Positions 26,636 through 35,321 are shown, counted from the stretch's first letter. The stretch is 44,684 bases of DNA from Bacteroidales bacterium UBA5762 (GCA_002418865.1 DIEY01000051.1:7838-52521); one strand, 5' to 3'. Numbers and translations are program-made. Notes: generated from the sequence alone by a model not told the origin.

Positions 26636-27202
26636 TCAGTCTTTTACTCTTTCAACATAATCTCCTGTCCGTGTATCGATACGGATAATTTCTCCCGTAT
26701 TTATAAAAAGAGGAACTCTAACGATTGCGCCGGTTTCGACTGTGGCTGGTTTTAGGGTATTAGTAGCTGTATTGCCTCTTTCTCCGGGTTCAGTATAAGT
26801 AACCTCCAGTTCTACATGTGTTGGGAGTTCACAGGAAATGGGTTGCTCATTATCGGCTAAAAATAAGATTTCGCATATCATTCCTTCCTTCAGAAATTGA
26901 GGAGCGTCAATTAATTCTTTCGGCAATGAAATCTGCTCGAAATCTTCATTGTGCATAAAATAATACGCCTCACCATCAGCGTAAAGGAATTGATATTCAC
27001 GCCTTTCTATTCTGAGAATGTCGATTTTTACACCAGCCGTAAAAGTATTTGGGATGACCCTTCCAGTGCGTAAATTCTTTAGTTTTGTACGAACAAAAGC
27101 TCCACCCTTGCCAGGCTTTACATGCTGGAACTCAACAATTGTATAAGGTTCTCCATTAAACTCGATACAGAGTCCATTCCTGAAATCTGCAGTTGTTGCC
27201 AT
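26636..27202 (-). CDS. efp: translation elongation factor P
   Basis: A 188-residue EF-P with the three beta-barrel domains of the family. The tip of domain I reads VKPGKGGAF with Lys32 at the position modified in other EF-Ps, and the C-terminal OB domain ends VRVPLFINTGEIIRIDTRTG. EF-P enters the ribosomal E site and relieves stalling at polyproline. No epmA, epmB, earP or ymfI modification gene is seen in the window. A deoxyhypusine-synthase-like gene lies about 1 kb away. The gene leads the efp-lpxD unit from a well-formed promoter. Confidence 0.97.
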   Translation of the reverse strand: MATTADFRNGLCIEFNGEPYTIVEFQHVKPGKGGAFVRTKLKNLRTGRVIPNTFTAGVKIDILRIERREYQFLYADGEAYYFMHNEDFEQISLPKELIDAPQFLKEGMICEILFLADNEQPISCELPTHVELEVTYTEPGERGNTATNTLKPATVETGAIVRVPLFINTGEIIRIDTRTGDYVERVKD

Positions 27203-27237
27203 AAATCATTGATTTTAATTAAATTACAATTTGGCTG

Positions 27238-27267
27238 CAAATTTACAGCTTTTTTACTTGTTGCCAA
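27238..27267 (-). promoter_or_regulatory. promoter of efp-lpxD
   Basis: On the minus strand, TTG (27265-27267) and TAAATTTG (27238-27245) with a 19-base spacer are a full match to the Bacteroidota consensus. An imperfect palindrome, GCTGCAAATTTACAGC, is centred on the minus-7 box. Confidence 0.6.
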
Positions 27268-27570
27268 TTCCTAAACTGATCAACCCTTTTACCATTTATT
27301 ACAATACCTTATGAAAAGACCATAGAGTGTGGAGTTTAAAATTTTCGATTATGGCTATTCATTGAAATAGTTTGAATAAATTTCAACATCACCTGAATAG
27401 GGTACAATCCAAGTTTCACTCTTAAATCAAGTAAACCTGAAGCATCATAAAATTTACCATAGATTTTAGTTGAAGGGATTAAATTTTAAAGTTTATTGTT
27501 TTTATTTATTAAATTTCACGCAAAGAGATGTTTACCATTATGAGATGCAACTATGATAGAGTGATTGCGC
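27268..27570. other. gene-free region between efp and the nitroreductase gene
   Basis: I see no gene, RNA or strong repeat in this AT-rich stretch between the two divergent promoters. Confidence 0.5.
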
Positions 27571-27578
27571 TAATTTTG
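27571..27578 (+). promoter_or_regulatory. minus-7 promoter box for the nitroreductase gene
   Basis: TAATTTTG is an exact TAnnTTTG match, predicting a very short leader of about 15 bases. Confidence 0.45.
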
Positions 27579-27600
27579 CAAAAAAGAAAAGGGATTCAGA

Positions 27601-28116
27601 ATGGATATTATCAGAAGTCGACGTTCTATTCGCCGGTTCCTTCCCGACGAAGTGAAGCAGGAAGACATAGAAGGGATATTGGAAGCTGCAATGTTTGCAC
27701 CTTCGGCAGGTAATCAGCGGCCATGGGAGTTTATTGTAGTAAAGAACGAAACCAGGCGTGAACAAATGTCGAAAGCCGGGCCTTATTCACGTCCCGCTGC
27801 CAAGGCTCCTGTAGTTATTCTCATTTGTGGTGATTCGTCTCGTGAAACTCACAAGAATTATTGGCCTGTAGATTGTTCGGCAGCTACAGAAAATATGTTG
27901 CTCGAAGCCACTGCTCGCAATTTAGGAAGTGTTTGGTTAGGTGTTTATCCAAGGCAAGAAAGAATGGAATATTTATCACACTTATTTCAACTACCCGAGC
28001 ATATTCACCCTTTTGCAATGGTTTGTATTGGTTATGCCAATGAAAAACCTGCTGCAAGAGGATTCTATGATCCCTCGAGGGTATCTTGGGAAGAATTTGG
28101 TAAGAAAAAGGCCTAG
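27601..28116 (+). CDS. nitroreductase-family FMN oxidoreductase
   Basis: A 171-residue compact nitroreductase. The N-terminal FMN-phosphate-binding motif RSRRSIRRFLPDEV is followed by MFAPSAGNQRPWEF, which also contacts FMN, then GSVWLGVYPR and the C-terminal VCIGYANEKP strand. Members are homodimeric NAD(P)H-dependent flavoenzymes that reduce nitro compounds, quinones or enones; the substrate here is unknown. It has its own promoter. It is convergent with the deoxyhypusine-synthase-like gene, with 21 bases between the stops. Confidence 0.93.
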   Translation: MDIIRSRRSIRRFLPDEVKQEDIEGILEAAMFAPSAGNQRPWEFIVVKNETRREQMSKAGPYSRPAAKAPVVILICGDSSRETHKNYWPVDCSAATENMLLEATARNLGSVWLGVYPRQERMEYLSHLFQLPEHIHPFAMVCIGYANEKPAARGFYDPSRVSWEEFGKKKA

Positions 28117-28137
28117 TTTATAACTTAGGAAGGGGCA

Positions 28138-29160
28138 TTATTTCTCATTGAAAATTTTTGCCCATTCATATTTTTTACGGTTTTTCCAGTGCCCAGTCAT
28201 ATAGGCATAATTCACAATAAGAGGCACAACAGTGGTTGCTTCGGCATAAACCATTTGTTCGTAAACTGTATCGACTTTCCCCCACGAAGCAGCTTCTTTA
28301 AGAGTTGAGCTCGAACAGGCCCCATCTCTTACATCGGCAACAGTAATCTGAATAGCATACTTATGCATAGGCGGATCGAATCCCAAAACTTCTCCACACA
28401 CGACTGTGTCTTGCGCAAAATTTTTGGGTGTTCCGCCTCCAATCATAAATAAACCAGTTTGTTTGGCTCTGATTTTAATTTGGGTTAGTTCTAAAAAATC
28501 CTTCACGGAGTCGATTGAAACATGCCGTTCTGGATTATTCCATTGATGTTTTACCAATCCGAAACCCGCACTACTATCGCTAAAAGCAGGACAAAATATG
28601 GGGACATTATTTTCGTATGCCAATTGAACTAATGAATGGGATTTTTTGGCATTTGTAGTTAAATATTTCCCCATTTCGTAAATAAATTCTCTCGACGAAT
28701 AAGGTCTGGGCTGGAGGCTATCGGCAATAAGTTGTATGGTATTATCGCACACCTGTAGTTCATCTTCATCGATAAATGTATCGTAGATCCTATCGATATA
28801 ATGATTGCGGAGCACTTTATCGTCAACATTGGGAGTGCCCTTGTAATGCTTAAATCCAAGAGCTTCGAAAAAATCCATATCCACAATACTTGCTCCTGTA
28901 GCAACGATTGCATCCACCATATTATATCTAATCATATCTGCATACACCTGCATGCAACCTCCTGCACTGGTGCTTCCTGCAAGAGTAAGAATGATGGAGC
29001 AATCTTTATCGCTCAGCATCCTATTGAGGATATCAGCCGCCTGAGCAGTGTCACGCGAGGAAAACGACATTAGGCGCATAGCATCAATGAGTGGTCGACC
29101 ATCAAAGGCTGTAATATCAATATGCTCGATAACATCTTTTAAAAAATCTTTCTTGCCCAT
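28138..29160 (-). CDS. deoxyhypusine-synthase-like protein
   Basis: A 340-residue member of the deoxyhypusine synthase superfamily. Family motifs are MVDAIVATGAS, PIFCPAFSDSSAG, FMIGGG and EAASWGK. By comparison with human deoxyhypusine synthase as I recall it, the Schiff-base lysine (K329) is kept as Lys295, with Glu289 and Trp293 beside it. The spermidine-pocket residues D243, H288 and D316 appear as Phe200, Asn247 and Cys282. Bacterial homologues include homospermidine synthases, and bacteria lack eIF5A. The gene sits 100 bases after arginine decarboxylase on the same strand, pointing to polyamine metabolism. The exact reaction is not predictable. Confidence 0.85.
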   Translation of the reverse strand: MGKKDFLKDVIEHIDITAFDGRPLIDAMRLMSFSSRDTAQAADILNRMLSDKDCSIILTLAGSTSAGGCMQVYADMIRYNMVDAIVATGASIVDMDFFEALGFKHYKGTPNVDDKVLRNHYIDRIYDTFIDEDELQVCDNTIQLIADSLQPRPYSSREFIYEMGKYLTTNAKKSHSLVQLAYENNVPIFCPAFSDSSAGFGLVKHQWNNPERHVSIDSVKDFLELTQIKIRAKQTGLFMIGGGTPKNFAQDTVVCGEVLGFDPPMHKYAIQITVADVRDGACSSSTLKEAASWGKVDTVYEQMVYAEATTVVPLIVNYAYMTGHWKNRKKYEWAKIFNEK

Positions 29161-29225
29161 TTTGCTTTATTTTAATTGATTCAGACTTTCAATAGATTAA
29201 TTATATTTTGTTGCATTTGAGTTTG

Positions 29226-29233
29226 CAAAGTTA
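29226..29233 (-). promoter_or_regulatory. minus-7 promoter box for the deoxyhypusine-synthase-like gene
   Basis: TAACTTTG on the minus strand is an exact TAnnTTTG match in the 100-base gap after speA, so the gene may be transcribed on its own as well as from speA. Confidence 0.4.
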
Positions 29234-29260
29234 AATGTTAAAGCAATAAAGCATAAGTTT

Positions 29261-30661
29261 TTAGTATCCAAGAATTTTTAACATTGATTTATAACTTTGC
29301 TCTTTAGCGAACAATTTTGTATAATACTCACCATTTTCATCGAGATCAATAATGACGTGTTTGGGTGCAGGAATAAGGCAATGCTGAAGACCGCCGAATC
29401 CAGATAAAGATTCCTGATAAGCACCAGTATTGAAGAAACCGATGTACTGTTCTTCTTTTTCGACAATTTTTGGCAAAAAAACAGCATTGGAATGAGCTTC
29501 AGCATTATAAAAATCTTGGCTATCACAAGTGAGCCCACCCAAATGCACTCTTTGATATTCATAATCCCAATTATTGACTGCCAGAAGAATATAACGTTGA
29601 CTGATCGCCCATGTATCGGGTAAAGTAGTCATAAACGAGCCATCTATCATATTCCATAGCTCACGATCATTTTGCTGTTTCTGATTGACAATAGAAAACA
29701 ATATAGCACCGCTTTCTCCCACAGTATAAGTTCCAAATTCGCTAAATATGTCTGGCTCGGGAACATTATGCTGCATGCAGGTATTTTTAATTTGAGAAAC
29801 AATTTCTTGGGCCATATATTCATAATCGTAATTGAACTCTAATGAGTTTTTGATGGGAAAGCCACCACCAATATTCAAAGCATTCAATTCAGGACAAATC
29901 TTCTTCAGTTCGCAATACAGATTGACGGCTTTTAATAGCTCATTCCAGTAATAAGCAGTATCTTTAATACCAGTGTTGATAAAAAAATGCAACATTTTCA
30001 TCTCGAATAAGGGATTATTCTGAATCTTTTCTTGATAATAAGGTATGATCTCATTATAGCGTATCCCTAAACGAGAAGTATAAAATTGAAATTGAGGTTC
30101 TTCTTCAGTTGCTATGCGTATTCCAATTTTTGTTTTACGCTTTAGCCCAGCTTCTATATATTTATCGAGCTCGAACTTATTATCAAGTACGGGAATGGTA
30201 TTTTCGAATCCTTCGTTGATAAGGTTTACAATATTTTCAATATATTGAGGCCGTTTAAACCCATTGCAAATAATGTAACTCGATTTCTTCAAGTGGCCAA
30301 TATTATACAATTCCTCAATAATATTAATATCAAAAGCAGATGAAGTTTCAATATGTACGTCTTCTTTGAGCACCTCTTCTAAAACAAATGAAAAGTGCGA
30401 ACTTTTTGTACAATAGCAATAATTATATTCACCATTGTATTCGGTTTTAGCCATTGCCACATTGAAATTGATTCTGGCTTTCTGTATTTGTTCAGAGATT
30501 CGAGGCAAATAAGTCAAACGAACTGGTGTTCCGTATTGCTTAATGATATCCATTAAAGGAATATTATTCCAGTAAAGTTCATTGTCAATCACATTGAACT
30601 CATCTTTAGGAAATTCAAAAGTTTGCTCAATAAGATCGATATATCTATTTTTCATTTTCAA
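29261..30661 (-). CDS. speA: arginine decarboxylase, short biosynthetic type
   Basis: A 466-residue PLP-dependent decarboxylase of the alanine-racemase-like fold (group IV). The PLP lysine is probably in YCTKSSHFSF near residue 67. Further motifs are IETSSAFDINI, HFFINTG, LNIGGGFPIKNS, the glycine- and glutamate-containing SEFGTYTVGESG, and a late GGLTCDSQDFY with the catalytic-type cysteine. It matches the roughly 465-residue proteins annotated as arginine decarboxylase in Bacteroidota and is shorter than E. coli SpeA. It would make agmatine. A deoxyhypusine-synthase-like gene follows it. Specificity for arginine rather than ornithine is taken from family resemblance. Confidence 0.88.
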   Translation of the reverse strand: MKMKNRYIDLIEQTFEFPKDEFNVIDNELYWNNIPLMDIIKQYGTPVRLTYLPRISEQIQKARINFNVAMAKTEYNGEYNYCYCTKSSHFSFVLEEVLKEDVHIETSSAFDINIIEELYNIGHLKKSSYIICNGFKRPQYIENIVNLINEGFENTIPVLDNKFELDKYIEAGLKRKTKIGIRIATEEEPQFQFYTSRLGIRYNEIIPYYQEKIQNNPLFEMKMLHFFINTGIKDTAYYWNELLKAVNLYCELKKICPELNALNIGGGFPIKNSLEFNYDYEYMAQEIVSQIKNTCMQHNVPEPDIFSEFGTYTVGESGAILFSIVNQKQQNDRELWNMIDGSFMTTLPDTWAISQRYILLAVNNWDYEYQRVHLGGLTCDSQDFYNAEAHSNAVFLPKIVEKEEQYIGFFNTGAYQESLSGFGGLQHCLIPAPKHVIIDLDENGEYYTKLFAKEQSYKSMLKILGY

Positions 30662-30725
30662 AGTAATTTAGTTATATTTATAAAATTTAATTAAGTTAGT
30701 TAAAATGGATTCTCAAAATTGGCCG

Positions 30726-30755
30726 CAAAATTACAACATAAAATAAAAAATCCAA
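30726..30755 (-). promoter_or_regulatory. promoter of speA
   Basis: On the minus strand, TTG (30753-30755) and TAATTTTG (30726-30733) with a 19-base spacer are a full consensus match. The leader would be about 60 bases. Confidence 0.6.
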
Positions 30756-30929
30756 CAAGGAGGATGAAATTTTTTATAAAATTTAAAGTATTAATTAACA
30801 ATGATATATATAATAATCATGCTTTCAATTTCGAAAAAACCTATCAAATCAGATAGAAATCTCTTGCGAATGAAATCCAAATTTACATTAGTTACATTAA
30901 TTATAATAAAACAATTTAAGTGATTTAGA

Positions 30930-32159
30930 TTAATGGAAAGCTGCCATTAATAATTCAATGTTTTTAAATGGAAGTGTAAAATATTCACCAATTGTTTTAT
31001 TGGTAAGAAGGCCATTAAAAATATACACACCTTGTCTAAGGCCCAAATCTCGAAACAAATACTTCTCTATGCCTCCAGCATAACCAATTTTAAGGATAAG
31101 GGGAGAAAACACATTACTGATAGCATAAGAAGCTGTATGAGGAACTTTTGAAGCAATATTGGGTACGCAATAATGGGTAACTTCATGAACCTGATAAACG
31201 GGATGGGAATGCGAAGTAGGGTGCGAAGTTTCAACACATCCTCCCTGGTCGATACTAACATCGATGATAACCGACCCCTTTTTCATTTGGCTAACCATTT
31301 CTTCGGTAATAATAACTGGAGTTCTTCCTTCCCGACTATATAAAGCCGTAATAAGCACATCGGCTGACTGGAGGCTCTTAAGCAGCACCTTAGGTTGAAT
31401 AATAGATGTAAAGACTCTCGAACCTAATTGATACTGAATATTTCGAAGTTTATATATTTTGTCGTCGAAGATTTTAACCAAAGCTCCCATACCCAAAGCA
31501 GTACGTGCAGCATATTCGGCCACTGTACCTCCGCCTAAAATTACCACTTCTGAGGGATTGATGCCTGGAAAGCCACCTAACATAGATCCTTTCCCCCACA
31601 TTGGATGGCTAAGATATTCAGCAGCAATTAAAATAGAAGCCGCCCCTGCAATTTCGCTCATCGAACGCATAACTGGAAATGCATTGGAATTATCTTTTAC
31701 GAATTCGAATCCAAAAGCGGTAATCTTCTTTTGCATCAATGAAGTAAAATAATTTCTTTGTTGTATAAAGGACTGAACAGAAGAAAATAATACTTGCCGA
31801 GGCCTAAGGTAGTCGATTTCTTGATTTTTTGGGGGTGCCACCTTTACAATAATTTCAGCCTGATAAACCTCCTGAGTGGTTTCGCAAATCTTTGCTCCCG
31901 CCTCCGAAAATTCAAGGTCGCTAAATTTCGCATTGTCGCCCGCTCCACGTTCAAAGTAAACCGCATGCCCATTTTGTACTAATTCTTGTACGGCCGAAGG
32001 AACCAGAGCAATTCGGTTTTCATCTATACTTATCTCCTTCGGTATGCCAATGCTAAAGCGTTTAAGGGTTTGAGTTGCAGGTTTTAGTTGTTCCTGAGGT
32101 GCCAGCGTCTCGGCCAAATTAGTCTGACTTAAATCATTGGCAATAGGCTCCATGTTCAT
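30930..32159 (-). CDS. ald: alanine dehydrogenase
   Basis: A 409-residue NAD-dependent enzyme of the alanine dehydrogenase/PNT family. Its N-terminal domain begins IGIPKEISIDENRIALVP, with the substrate-domain motif FERGAGDNAKFSD. The Rossmann region includes VVILGGGTVAEYAARTALGMG, and the late motif is VIIDVSIDQGGCVETSHPT. It interconverts alanine and pyruvate plus ammonia. A roughly 35-residue, Gln-rich N-terminal extension precedes the usual start; an internal start is possible but no better ATG is present near IGIPKE. It stands alone on the minus strand with a TAAATTTG box 77 bases upstream. Confidence 0.92.
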   Translation of the reverse strand: MNMEPIANDLSQTNLAETLAPQEQLKPATQTLKRFSIGIPKEISIDENRIALVPSAVQELVQNGHAVYFERGAGDNAKFSDLEFSEAGAKICETTQEVYQAEIIVKVAPPKNQEIDYLRPRQVLFSSVQSFIQQRNYFTSLMQKKITAFGFEFVKDNSNAFPVMRSMSEIAGAASILIAAEYLSHPMWGKGSMLGGFPGINPSEVVILGGGTVAEYAARTALGMGALVKIFDDKIYKLRNIQYQLGSRVFTSIIQPKVLLKSLQSADVLITALYSREGRTPVIITEEMVSQMKKGSVIIDVSIDQGGCVETSHPTSHSHPVYQVHEVTHYCVPNIASKVPHTASYAISNVFSPLILKIGYAGGIEKYLFRDLGLRQGVYIFNGLLTNKTIGEYFTLPFKNIELLMAAFH

Positions 32160-32235
32160 AATATGTAGGTATTAAATATTTATTGAACAATTATCTATTT
32201 TAGCTGCCCTGAAAATGTCGTTTCGATTTTACTTT

Positions 32236-32243
32236 CAAATTTA
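32236..32243 (-). promoter_or_regulatory. minus-7 promoter box for ald
   Basis: TAAATTTG on the minus strand is an exact TAnnTTTG match. No minus-33 element is visible. Confidence 0.4.
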
Positions 32244-32322
32244 TAACTTTTTTATGCTGCTATTATACATTTTGCATATAGCCAAATACAACGTGAGAAT
32301 CTAATTCAATTCCCACTATTGA

Positions 32323-32763
32323 TTAAAAGTATTCTGTGATTTGTTTTAGTTCTTCTATTTTATAAATTCTTGACCCATCTTCTTCTACTTCTATCTTAAT
32401 ACTGATGGTTTCGGGTGGAAGCATAGACAAAGCCTTTTCAGGCCATTCAATAAAGCAATAATCTCCGCTCTCGAGGTATTCAATTGCTCCAGTAGCCACA
32501 AACTCTTCTATATTTTTTAATCTGTAAAGGTCAAAATGATAGACAAATCCTTGAGGCGATGCATAAACATTGATAATGGAGAATGTAGGGCTATCGACCT
32601 CATCGGAAACTCGTAAACTACTGCATAAAGCCTTGATTAGGGTAGTTTTTCCAGCACCCATCTCACCTTCTACTGCAAAAATCCGATGATATGGAAAAGC
32701 TGACAGCAACCGACTTGCTAAGCCTTTTAACTCTTCTTCTTTCGAAGTTTTAACTATTATCAT
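32323..32763 (-). CDS. tsaE: tRNA threonylcarbamoyladenosine biosynthesis ATPase TsaE
   Basis: A 146-residue protein from the ATG at 32763. The Walker A motif GEMGAGKTTLIKAL lies about 33 residues in, as usual for the family. It is followed by the TsaE signature SPTFSIINVY, the HFDLYRL strand and FIEWPEKA. TsaE is the ATPase that works with TsaB and TsaD to form t6A37 on ANN-decoding tRNAs. An ATG 42 bases further upstream (32805) is also possible; it would give 160 residues and a leader of only about 10 bases from the visible promoter box. No tsaB or tsaD is nearby. Confidence 0.93.
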   Translation of the reverse strand: MIIVKTSKEEELKGLASRLLSAFPYHRIFAVEGEMGAGKTTLIKALCSSLRVSDEVDSPTFSIINVYASPQGFVYHFDLYRLKNIEEFVATGAIEYLESGDYCFIEWPEKALSMLPPETISIKIEVEEDGSRIYKIEELKQITEYF

Positions 32764-32821
32764 GCTCTTAATGAGATTCAATGAAGAGGAAATATGCACA
32801 AACATTTTGAAAACGGTTCTG

Positions 32822-32829
32822 CAAAATTA
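32822..32829 (-). promoter_or_regulatory. minus-7 promoter box for tsaE
   Basis: TAATTTTG on the minus strand is an exact TAnnTTTG match. Transcription near 32815 is compatible with either tsaE start but gives a normal leader for the ATG at 32763. Confidence 0.4.
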
Positions 32830-32924
32830 TTAGATTTGCTATATAGACAGCAGATTGACAATAAATTATCAGAATATTAATTTAAGACTATTGAAGCGAA
32901 TTTTTTTATCCTCGACTAAATGGC

Positions 32925-32932
32925 TAATTTTG
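32925..32932 (+). promoter_or_regulatory. minus-7 promoter box for rocD
   Basis: TAATTTTG is an exact TAnnTTTG match. It lies inside the long upstream reading frame that begins at 32855, and so supports the later ATG at 32984 as the rocD start. Confidence 0.45.
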
Positions 32933-32983
32933 CGTGATTTGGAAACAAGAAATAAACATTCACTATTTATAAATAATTTTATT

Positions 32984-34207
32984 ATGGTTAATCAACTTAC
33001 ATCACAGCAACTCATTCAGTTGGAAGAAACTTATGGCGCACACAATTACCATCCTCTACCCGTAGTGTTAGCCAAAGGTCAAGGCCCTTTTGTTTGGGAC
33101 GTTGAAGGGAAGAAGTATTTCGATTTTTTATCGGCTTATTCGGCAGTCAATCAAGGACATTGTCATCCAAAGATTGTGAATGCGCTAATTGAGCAAGCCC
33201 AAAAACTCACTCTCACCTCACGTGCATTTTTCAATGATTCATTAGGGGTGTACGAAAAATTTATAACCGAGTATTTTGGTTACGACAAGGTTTTGCCTAT
33301 GAATACTGGAGTAGAAGCAGATGAAACGGCCTTGAAACTATGTCGTAAATGGGCTTATCAAAAAAAAGGCATACCCGACGGGGAAGCTAAGATTATTGCT
33401 TGTGAAGGTAATTTTCACGGACGTACTATCACGGTGATTTCAATGTCGACCGACCCTGATGCATACCGTGAATATGGTCCTTATACGCCAGGATTTATAA
33501 AAATTCCCTATAATAATTTAGATGCTTTGGCCGAGGCACTGGAAGATCCACATGTCGCAGGATTTCTGGTCGAACCTATTCAGGGCGAAGCTGGTGTATA
33601 TGTTCCTGATGAAGGCTATCTGGCAAAAGCTTATGCCATGTGTAAGGAAAAAAATGTATTATTTATGGCCGATGAGGTACAGACAGGAATAGGGCGTACA
33701 GGTAAATTGCTCGCCTGCGATCATGAAAATGTACGACCAGATATTCTGATTCTTGGCAAAGCTCTTAGTGGAGGAGTGATGCCCATCTCGGCAGTCTTGG
33801 CCGACGATCATATTATGCTTTGCATAAAACCAGGAGAACACGGTTCAACTTTTGGCGGTAATCCACTAGCAGCAAGAGTAGCTATAGCTGCCTTAGAAGT
33901 AATCAGAGATGAACATTTGGCGGAAAATGCTGCCCGGCTTGGCGAAATATTCAGAAATGAAATGAGAGCCCTAAAGAGCGAAATGATAGAACTTGTGAGA
34001 GGGAAAGGCCTGTTGAATGCAATAGTTATTCGCCCAAGAAATGGAAAAGAAGCCTGGGATGTATGCCTAAAAATGGCTGAAAATGGCGTTCTGGCTAAAC
34101 CCACTCATCAACATATCATCCGTTTTGCCCCTCCTCTTGTTATAACTGAAGAACAATTACGCGAAGCCATTGAACTGATTAAGAAATCTATCTTAAGCTT
34201 CCAATAA
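32984..34207 (+). CDS. rocD: ornithine--oxo-acid aminotransferase
   Basis: A 407-residue class III PLP aminotransferase, counted from the ATG at 32984. Motifs are NYHPLPVVLAKGQGPFVWD at the start, MNTGVEADETALKL, the FHGRT loop, LFMADEVQTGIGRTG, and the PLP lysine in ILGKALSGGVMPISAV. The wording of these motifs fits ornithine aminotransferase, which makes glutamate-semialdehyde from ornithine. The frame stays open to 32855 upstream, but a promoter box lies within it, so the ATG at 32984 is chosen; the resulting length is typical. A strong terminator follows 23 bases after the stop. Confidence 0.94.
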   Translation: MVNQLTSQQLIQLEETYGAHNYHPLPVVLAKGQGPFVWDVEGKKYFDFLSAYSAVNQGHCHPKIVNALIEQAQKLTLTSRAFFNDSLGVYEKFITEYFGYDKVLPMNTGVEADETALKLCRKWAYQKKGIPDGEAKIIACEGNFHGRTITVISMSTDPDAYREYGPYTPGFIKIPYNNLDALAEALEDPHVAGFLVEPIQGEAGVYVPDEGYLAKAYAMCKEKNVLFMADEVQTGIGRTGKLLACDHENVRPDILILGKALSGGVMPISAVLADDHIMLCIKPGEHGSTFGGNPLAARVAIAALEVIRDEHLAENAARLGEIFRNEMRALKSEMIELVRGKGLLNAIVIRPRNGKEAWDVCLKMAENGVLAKPTHQHIIRFAPPLVITEEQLREAIELIKKSILSFQ

Positions 34208-34230
34208 TTGTCTTTAAATATGAATTCTCG

Positions 34231-34263
34231 AACAGTCGCTTTGAACAAAGCGACTGTTTTTTT
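34231..34263 (+). terminator. intrinsic terminator after rocD
   Basis: A perfect 13-bp stem, AACAGTCGCTTTG (34231-34243) with CAAAGCGACTGTT (34246-34258), is followed by a run of seven T's. The end of the convergent C26 gene falls inside the T-run, so the stem may also stop its transcripts, though without a T-run on that strand. Confidence 0.9.
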
Positions 34264-35059
34264 ATTTCTTTAATGCGTGAAAGAGTTTTACCTGGTGAAT
34301 AAATTCGTTGGCGAGAGTTTGGCTCATCTCAGGGCTAATAGTCAAACGTTCGGGATGCCATTGCACACCCATGAGAAAATTTCGTTGCGAGGGTTCTTTC
34401 CATTCTATTGCTTCAATCAACTGATCGGGCGCAAAGGCTGAAGCCTTCAAATCATCAGCTAACCTGTCAATTCCCTGATGATGCTTTGAATTTACATAAA
34501 CTTCTTTGATACCGGTGATGGATAACAAAAGAGTGCTATCTTTCACACAAACTGGATGAAGACAATCTTCATTATTATGAGATCGATGAGTTATTTCAAT
34601 TCCAAAATCCGAAGGAACATCGGCTAGCAGAGTTCCACCAAGAGCTACATTAATGAGCTGCAACCCGCGGCAAATACCAAAAACAGGCAAACCTCGATGT
34701 AAGGCTTTTTTGAAAGCCATCATTTCAAGTGTATCTCTATATCGATCAATATCTTCACACTTCAAAGTGTCGGATTCCTTCCCATAAAATGCTGGATAAA
34801 TATCCTCACCACCAGTTATCAACAAACCATCACACTCATCCAGAAACAATAAAGCTGAGTCGATACCCAAATCATACAGATTGACTATCCTAAGATTTGA
34901 ATCGGCTTGTAATAACCATTGCTCATAAGAAGGTTTCAAACGTGTTACTCCAATAGTAGAAACTTCATGTCGATGACATGAAAACAACAGTATAAGAAAC
35001 ATAATCATCAAGATTTCCCTTGCAAAACGATGAAAATCCACAGTATTAAATAAATTCAT
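34262..35059 (-). CDS. peptidase C26 / gamma-glutamyl hydrolase-like lipoprotein
   Basis: A 265-residue class I glutamine amidotransferase-like hydrolase of the PuuD/C26 group. The nucleophile Cys is in VFGICRGLQLINVALGG, the catalytic His in GVQWHPERL, and GLLITGGEDIYP is typical of the family. The N-terminus is unusual: after about 16 residues it carries LMIMFLILLFSC, a lipoprotein-like signal, so the enzyme may work in the periplasm or on the outer membrane. The ATG at 35059 is chosen because a TTG start at 35089 would fall inside the minus-7 box. The substrate is unknown; a gamma-glutamyl amide is likely from the family. Confidence 0.87.
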   Translation of the reverse strand: MNLFNTVDFHRFAREILMIMFLILLFSCHRHEVSTIGVTRLKPSYEQWLLQADSNLRIVNLYDLGIDSALLFLDECDGLLITGGEDIYPAFYGKESDTLKCEDIDRYRDTLEMMAFKKALHRGLPVFGICRGLQLINVALGGTLLADVPSDFGIEITHRSHNNEDCLHPVCVKDSTLLLSITGIKEVYVNSKHHQGIDRLADDLKASAFAPDQLIEAIEWKEPSQRNFLMGVQWHPERLTISPEMSQTLANEFIHQVKLFHALKK

Positions 35060-35086
35060 CGATTCCCGATCATTGCAATGATTTGG

Positions 35087-35094
35087 CAAATTTA
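35087..35094 (-). promoter_or_regulatory. minus-7 promoter box for the C26 lipoprotein gene
   Basis: TAAATTTG on the minus strand is an exact TAnnTTTG match. It overlaps an alternative TTG start and so favours the ATG at 35059, with a leader of about 20 bases. Confidence 0.45.
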
Positions 35095-35321
35095 AGAAAC
35101 ATAAAGGTAATCAGAGAATTTTTGTTTTTGGTTCTGTAAAAAATAGATAAATATGAAATAAGCAGAATCATACAAGTGAAATAAAATTATTAACTGAATA
35201 AATGAATGAGACAAAATTAAATACAATGAATTATAAAAAATGAAAAACATAAGCCACACAACCTGTTTAGATATTTATTTGTACCTTGCAAACGTTTTCG
35301 GAAACTTAAAATCATTACATC

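Noticed and set aside
28138..29160. First impression that the deoxyhypusine-synthase-like protein lacks the catalytic lysine, with Met303 in its place
   Set aside because: Counting back from the C-terminus of the human enzyme puts K329 in the SWGK motif, which is conserved here as Lys295.
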